NCBI GenBank assembly: GCA_028709505.1
Contig: JAQVWW010000056.1
Span: 1-7,128, forward strand
Direction: 5' to 3'
Source: Eubacteriales bacterium
GTDB lineage: Bacteria; Bacillota; Clostridia; Christensenellales; UMGS416
Length of the DNA: 7,128 bases
The notes beneath the pieces are model-generated. The model was given only the letters and a program-made list of their open reading frames with translations, did not search any database and was not told the DNA's origin. How positions within the stretch are numbered: position 1 is the stretch's first letter; each line of letters opens with the position of its first letter. This document shows positions 4,943-7,128 of the stretch, in pieces. Made by a program: the position numbers and the translations under genes.

Positions 4943-6115
4943 TTATTTGTTATAGCCGCTCAGCAGCCGCTGCCAGGCCGGCAGCGATCGGCGAATCATA
5001 TCGGTATCGACGCAGTAGGCAATGCGCACATAGCCCGGCGCGCCGAAGCCTGCGCCGTTTACGATAAGAATGTTCTCGTTGGCCGCCGCGTCGACAAAGG
5101 CGGCGCTATCGCCTCCCGGCACTTTGGGGAACAGATAGAACGCGCCGTCGGGTAAAATGCATTCCATGCCCAGCGACGTAATGCAATGGTACAGCATGTC
5201 GCGGCGTTCGCGGTAGATCTCGACGTCCACCGCCTCGTCCAGCGTGGCGCCCACCACCTTCTGCAGCAGCGAAGGCGCGTTGACAAACCCCAGCGTACGG
5301 TTCGTATAGGCCAGCGCACCGCACAGCAGCTCGCTTTCGTCGGCCTCGGGGTTGACCGCCAGGTAACCAATGCGCTCACCGGGCAGGCACAGCGATTTGC
5401 TAAAGGAGTTGCCGATGATGGCGTTGTCGAAGAAACGGAACAGCGAAGGGACCTCCCCTTGGTAACACAGTTTGGCATAAGGCTCGTCGGATATGACATA
5501 GATGCCGGCGCCGTATTTTTTTTCGGCGTCGCGCAGCACGTCAGCCACTTCGGCAAGTTTCTGGGCGGTGTAGATGACGCCGGTGGGGTTGTGCGGCGTG
5601 TTGAGGATGATGGCTTTGGTGCGCGGCGTCAGCGCCGCGGCGATGGCTGCGGCATCGGGCTGAAAATCATCGGCGGTGCGTACTTCCACCGGCACACCGC
5701 CGCTGTTGCCGATATAAGACTTATACTCGACAAAATACGGCGAAAGGATGATAACCTCGTCGCCGGGATTGAGCAGCGCCTTGAGCGCCACGTTTAACCC
5801 GCCGGCGGCGCCTACCGTCATGACCACCTGCGCGGCCGTAAGCGCCTTGCCCCAACGGCGCGCTTCGTAATCGGCCACCGCCTGGCGCACGTCGTCAAAG
5901 CCGGCGTTGGGCATATATTTATGGATATTAGGCTCTTGGATGAACTTGGCAAACGCCTGCTGCACCTTGCGCGGTGGCTCCAAGTCCGGATTGCCCAGCG
6001 AAAAATCGTAGACGTTCTCGGCGCCGTACAGCTTGCGCCGCCGGTTGCCTTCCTCAAACATCTTGCGGATGGCCGACCCACCCTGCATCGCCTGCACCAC
6101 CTGTTGATTGAGCAT
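4943..6115 (-). CDS. Class I/II PLP-dependent aminotransferase
   Basis: A 390-residue fold-type I aminotransferase that should move an amino group between an amino acid and a 2-oxo acid in the cytosol. Homologues are often labelled aspartate aminotransferase, but the substrate cannot be read from sequence. Key sites are GAAGGLN (102-108, phosphate contact), HNPTG (N176), SDEPY (D210 pairs with the pyridine N; Y213), NSFSKS (K240, the Schiff-base lysine), R248 (GERIGY) and R364 (GYVRIAY, carboxylate binding). The N terminus through YDFSLGNPD (36-44) is as in clostridial relatives. ATG 6115 is supported by GGGAGA five nt upstream; an extension to 6358 would run antisense through parS and the start of parA. 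It is monocistronic and divergent from parA. Its start is 38 bp from parS 2. Confidence 0.93.
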   Translation of the reverse strand: MLNQQVVQAMQGGSAIRKMFEEGNRRRKLYGAENVYDFSLGNPDLEPPRKVQQAFAKFIQEPNIHKYMPNAGFDDVRQAVADYEARRWGKALTAAQVVMTVGAAGGLNVALKALLNPGDEVIILSPYFVEYKSYIGNSGGVPVEVRTADDFQPDAAAIAAALTPRTKAIILNTPHNPTGVIYTAQKLAEVADVLRDAEKKYGAGIYVISDEPYAKLCYQGEVPSLFRFFDNAIIGNSFSKSLCLPGERIGYLAVNPEADESELLCGALAYTNRTLGFVNAPSLLQKVVGATLDEAVDVEIYRERRDMLYHCITSLGMECILPDGAFYLFPKVPGGDSAAFVDAAANENILIVNGAGFGAPGYVRIAYCVDTDMIRRSLPAWQRLLSGYNK

Positions 6116-6152
6116 ACCTATCTCCCTTTCCGTCCGGCCCGGCCTGACCGTT

Positions 6153-6168
6153 TGTTTCACGTGAAACA
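6153..6168. promoter_or_regulatory. parS: parS site 2 (ParB-binding centromere site)
   Basis: This is identical to the first site, TGTTTCACGTGAAACA, a perfect palindrome. It lies in the 154-bp divergent region between the aminotransferase start (6115) and the parA start (6270), about 50 bp upstream of the parA -10. ParB bound here could affect both divergent genes, as parS sites next to parAB often do. Together with site 1 it brackets the aminotransferase gene. Confidence 0.95.
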
Positions 6169-6195
6169 CTTCCGTTATCTGGGAAAAGTCAATTC

Positions 6196-6224
6196 TTTTC
6201 TTTCCAAGCGGAATACCGTATAAT
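6196..6224 (+). promoter_or_regulatory. Promoter of parA-parB
   Basis: A perfect -10 TATAAT lies at 6219-6224. The 17-nt-spaced -35 (6196-6201, TTTTCT) is weak. The start would be near 6231, giving a leader of about 40 nt to the TTG of parA. parS 2 is about 30 bp upstream of the -35, so coupling to ParB occupancy is plausible. Confidence 0.55.
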
Positions 6225-6269
6225 GTTTTATGTATTATATCACACTTATGTCGAGCGGGAGGAAGAATT

Positions 6270-7043
6270 TTGGGTATGATTGTGGCGGTGGCGAACCAGA
6301 AAGGCGGCGTGGGCAAAACCACCACGTCGGTCAATTTAAGCGCGTGCATCGCGTCCAAAGGCTATCGCGTGCTGCTGGTGGATTTGGACCCCCAGGGCAA
6401 TTCTACCAGCGGCTATGGCATTGATAAGCCGCACATCCAGCTATCCAGCTACGATCTGCTCATCAACGACGCCACCGTCAGCCAGGCGGCGTTGCCCACG
6501 ATGCTGGATCGGCTGCACATTCTCCCCGCCGACGTTAACCTGGTGGGCGCCGAAGTGGAGCTGGTGTCGGCCATCGCCCGGGAGCACATTTTAAAGGGCA
6601 AGCTGGACGCCGCCCGCAGCCAATACGATTATATTTTCATCGACTGCCCGCCTTCGCTGGGGCTTTTAACCCTCAACGCGCTGACGGCCGCCGATAATTT
6701 GCTGGTGCCCATCCAATGTGAATTTTACGCGCTGGAGGGCCTGTCGCAGCTGATGAACACGGCGTCGGTGGTCAAAAAGCATCTCAACCCGCATCTTTCT
6801 GTGGAAGGCGTGGTGCTGACCATGTTCGATGCCCGTACGAACCTCTCGGTACAGGTGGCCCAGGAGGTGCAGCGGCACTTTCACGAGAAAGTATACAACA
6901 CGCTCATTCCCCGCAACGTACGCTTAAGCGAGGCGCCCAGCCACGGGCTGCCGGTGATGCTGTACGACCCCACCTGCAGCGGCGCCGAAGCCTACCACGC
7001 GCTGGCCGATGAGTTCATCGCCCAGACCAAAAAAGGAGACTAG
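6270..7043 (+). CDS. parA: Chromosome-partitioning ATPase ParA (Soj)
   Basis: A 257-residue ParA/MinD-family ATPase that binds DNA non-specifically as an ATP dimer and is stimulated by ParB in origin segregation. The deviant Walker A is KGGVGKTT (11-18) with the signature lysine K11. The A' motif is VDLDPQGNS (37-45; D38, D40) and Walker B is IFIDCPP (122-128). The conserved C-terminal pieces DARTNLS (187-193) and IPRNVRLSEAPSHG (213-226) are typical of chromosomal Soj proteins. It is short and lacks an N-terminal helix-turn-helix, as in type Ib/chromosomal forms. The TTG at 6270 is chosen over ATG 6276 because GGAGG (6258-6262) is 7 nt upstream of it and the family begins MGxIIAVANQKGG. parB follows with a single base between stop and start. 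Confidence 0.97.
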   Translation: MGMIVAVANQKGGVGKTTTSVNLSACIASKGYRVLLVDLDPQGNSTSGYGIDKPHIQLSSYDLLINDATVSQAALPTMLDRLHILPADVNLVGAEVELVSAIAREHILKGKLDAARSQYDYIFIDCPPSLGLLTLNALTAADNLLVPIQCEFYALEGLSQLMNTASVVKKHLNPHLSVEGVVLTMFDARTNLSVQVAQEVQRHFHEKVYNTLIPRNVRLSEAPSHGLPVMLYDPTCSGAEAYHALADEFIAQTKKGD

Positions 7044-7044
7044 T

Positions 7045-7128
7045 ATGGCAGTAAAAAAACATGGATTGGGCCGGGGGCTGGACGCGCTGCTGGCGCCGGT
7101 GACCGAAGAGCCCACTGCGCCCGCCCAG
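7045..7128 (+). CDS. parB: ParB/Spo0J centromere-binding protein, N-terminal fragment (cut by window end)
   Basis: Only 28 codons are present. MAVKKHGLGRGLDALLAP carries the LGRGLDALL motif that opens chromosomal ParB proteins and is the region that stimulates the ParA ATPase. The CTP-binding and helix-turn-helix domains would lie beyond the window. The start is supported by GGAG (7035-7038) 6 nt upstream, inside the last codons of parA. One base separates the parA stop from this ATG, so translation is probably coupled. The expected partners in this window are the two parS palindromes at 4428 and 6153. Noc is a related protein, but its binding site differs and its gene does not normally follow soj directly. 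Confidence 0.92.
   Translation, partial: MAVKKHGLGRGLDALLAPVTEEPTAPAQ

Noticed and set aside
6116..6358. N-terminal extension of the aminotransferase
   Set aside because: It would run antisense through parA's start and through parS; the ATG at 6115 has its own ribosome binding site.
1..7128. DnaA-box cluster marking oriC
   Set aside because: TTATCC occurs a few times (for example 1681) but never in a full TTATNCACA box or a cluster, so the origin itself is not claimed here.

Overview
The window looks like a piece of a GC-rich, low-copy bacterial chromosome from the Firmicutes/Bacillota, most likely a high-GC member of the Clostridia. The reasons are strong AGGAGG-type ribosome binding sites, TTG starts alongside ATG, several intrinsic hairpin-plus-T-run terminators, a Soj/Spo0J-type parA-parB pair, and two perfect copies of the 16-bp parS palindrome known from Bacillus. 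No phage, plasmid or transposon gene is visible. parAB and parS normally sit close to the replication origin, so this is probably an origin-proximal stretch, although no DnaA-box cluster is present here.

Left part (1-1795). A complete gene for a YgjP-like zinc metalloprotease (282-956, +) is preceded by two decayed tandem copies of its own 5' end. Each copy contains the leader, ribosome binding site, TTG start and roughly the first 37 codons. An 839-bp stretch without convincing coding follows. It holds a strong + strand terminator (about 1206-1232), an extended -10 promoter (1437-1445) and a 13-bp perfect inverted repeat (1693-1729). The last two could bound an untranslated RNA of about 280 nt that I do not recognise.

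Middle (1796-4825). A HAD-superfamily phosphatase gene on the minus strand (1796-2467) has a long leader and a plausible sigma-A-type promoter near 2706-2735. Glycerol kinase glpK (2920-4422, +) is transcribed divergently from its own promoter. A parS site begins only 5 bp after the glpK stop, followed by two copies of a related hairpin/T-run element, one decayed and one a perfect terminator.

Right part (4826-7128). A class I/II PLP-dependent aminotransferase (4943-6115, -) ends in a strong minus-strand terminator. It is divergent from the parA-parB operon, and the second parS lies between them. parA is complete (6270-7043) and parB is cut by the window end after 28 codons. ParA ATPase, the ParB clamp loaded at parS, and the two parS sites would act together in chromosome segregation. 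The metabolic genes (glpK, aminotransferase, HAD phosphatase) appear to be independent single-gene units placed around this centromere region.

No wholly new system is evident. The most unusual items are the repeated, decayed 5' ends at 1-319, the possible orphan RNA at about 1452-1735, and the placement of the two parS sites around a single metabolic gene.
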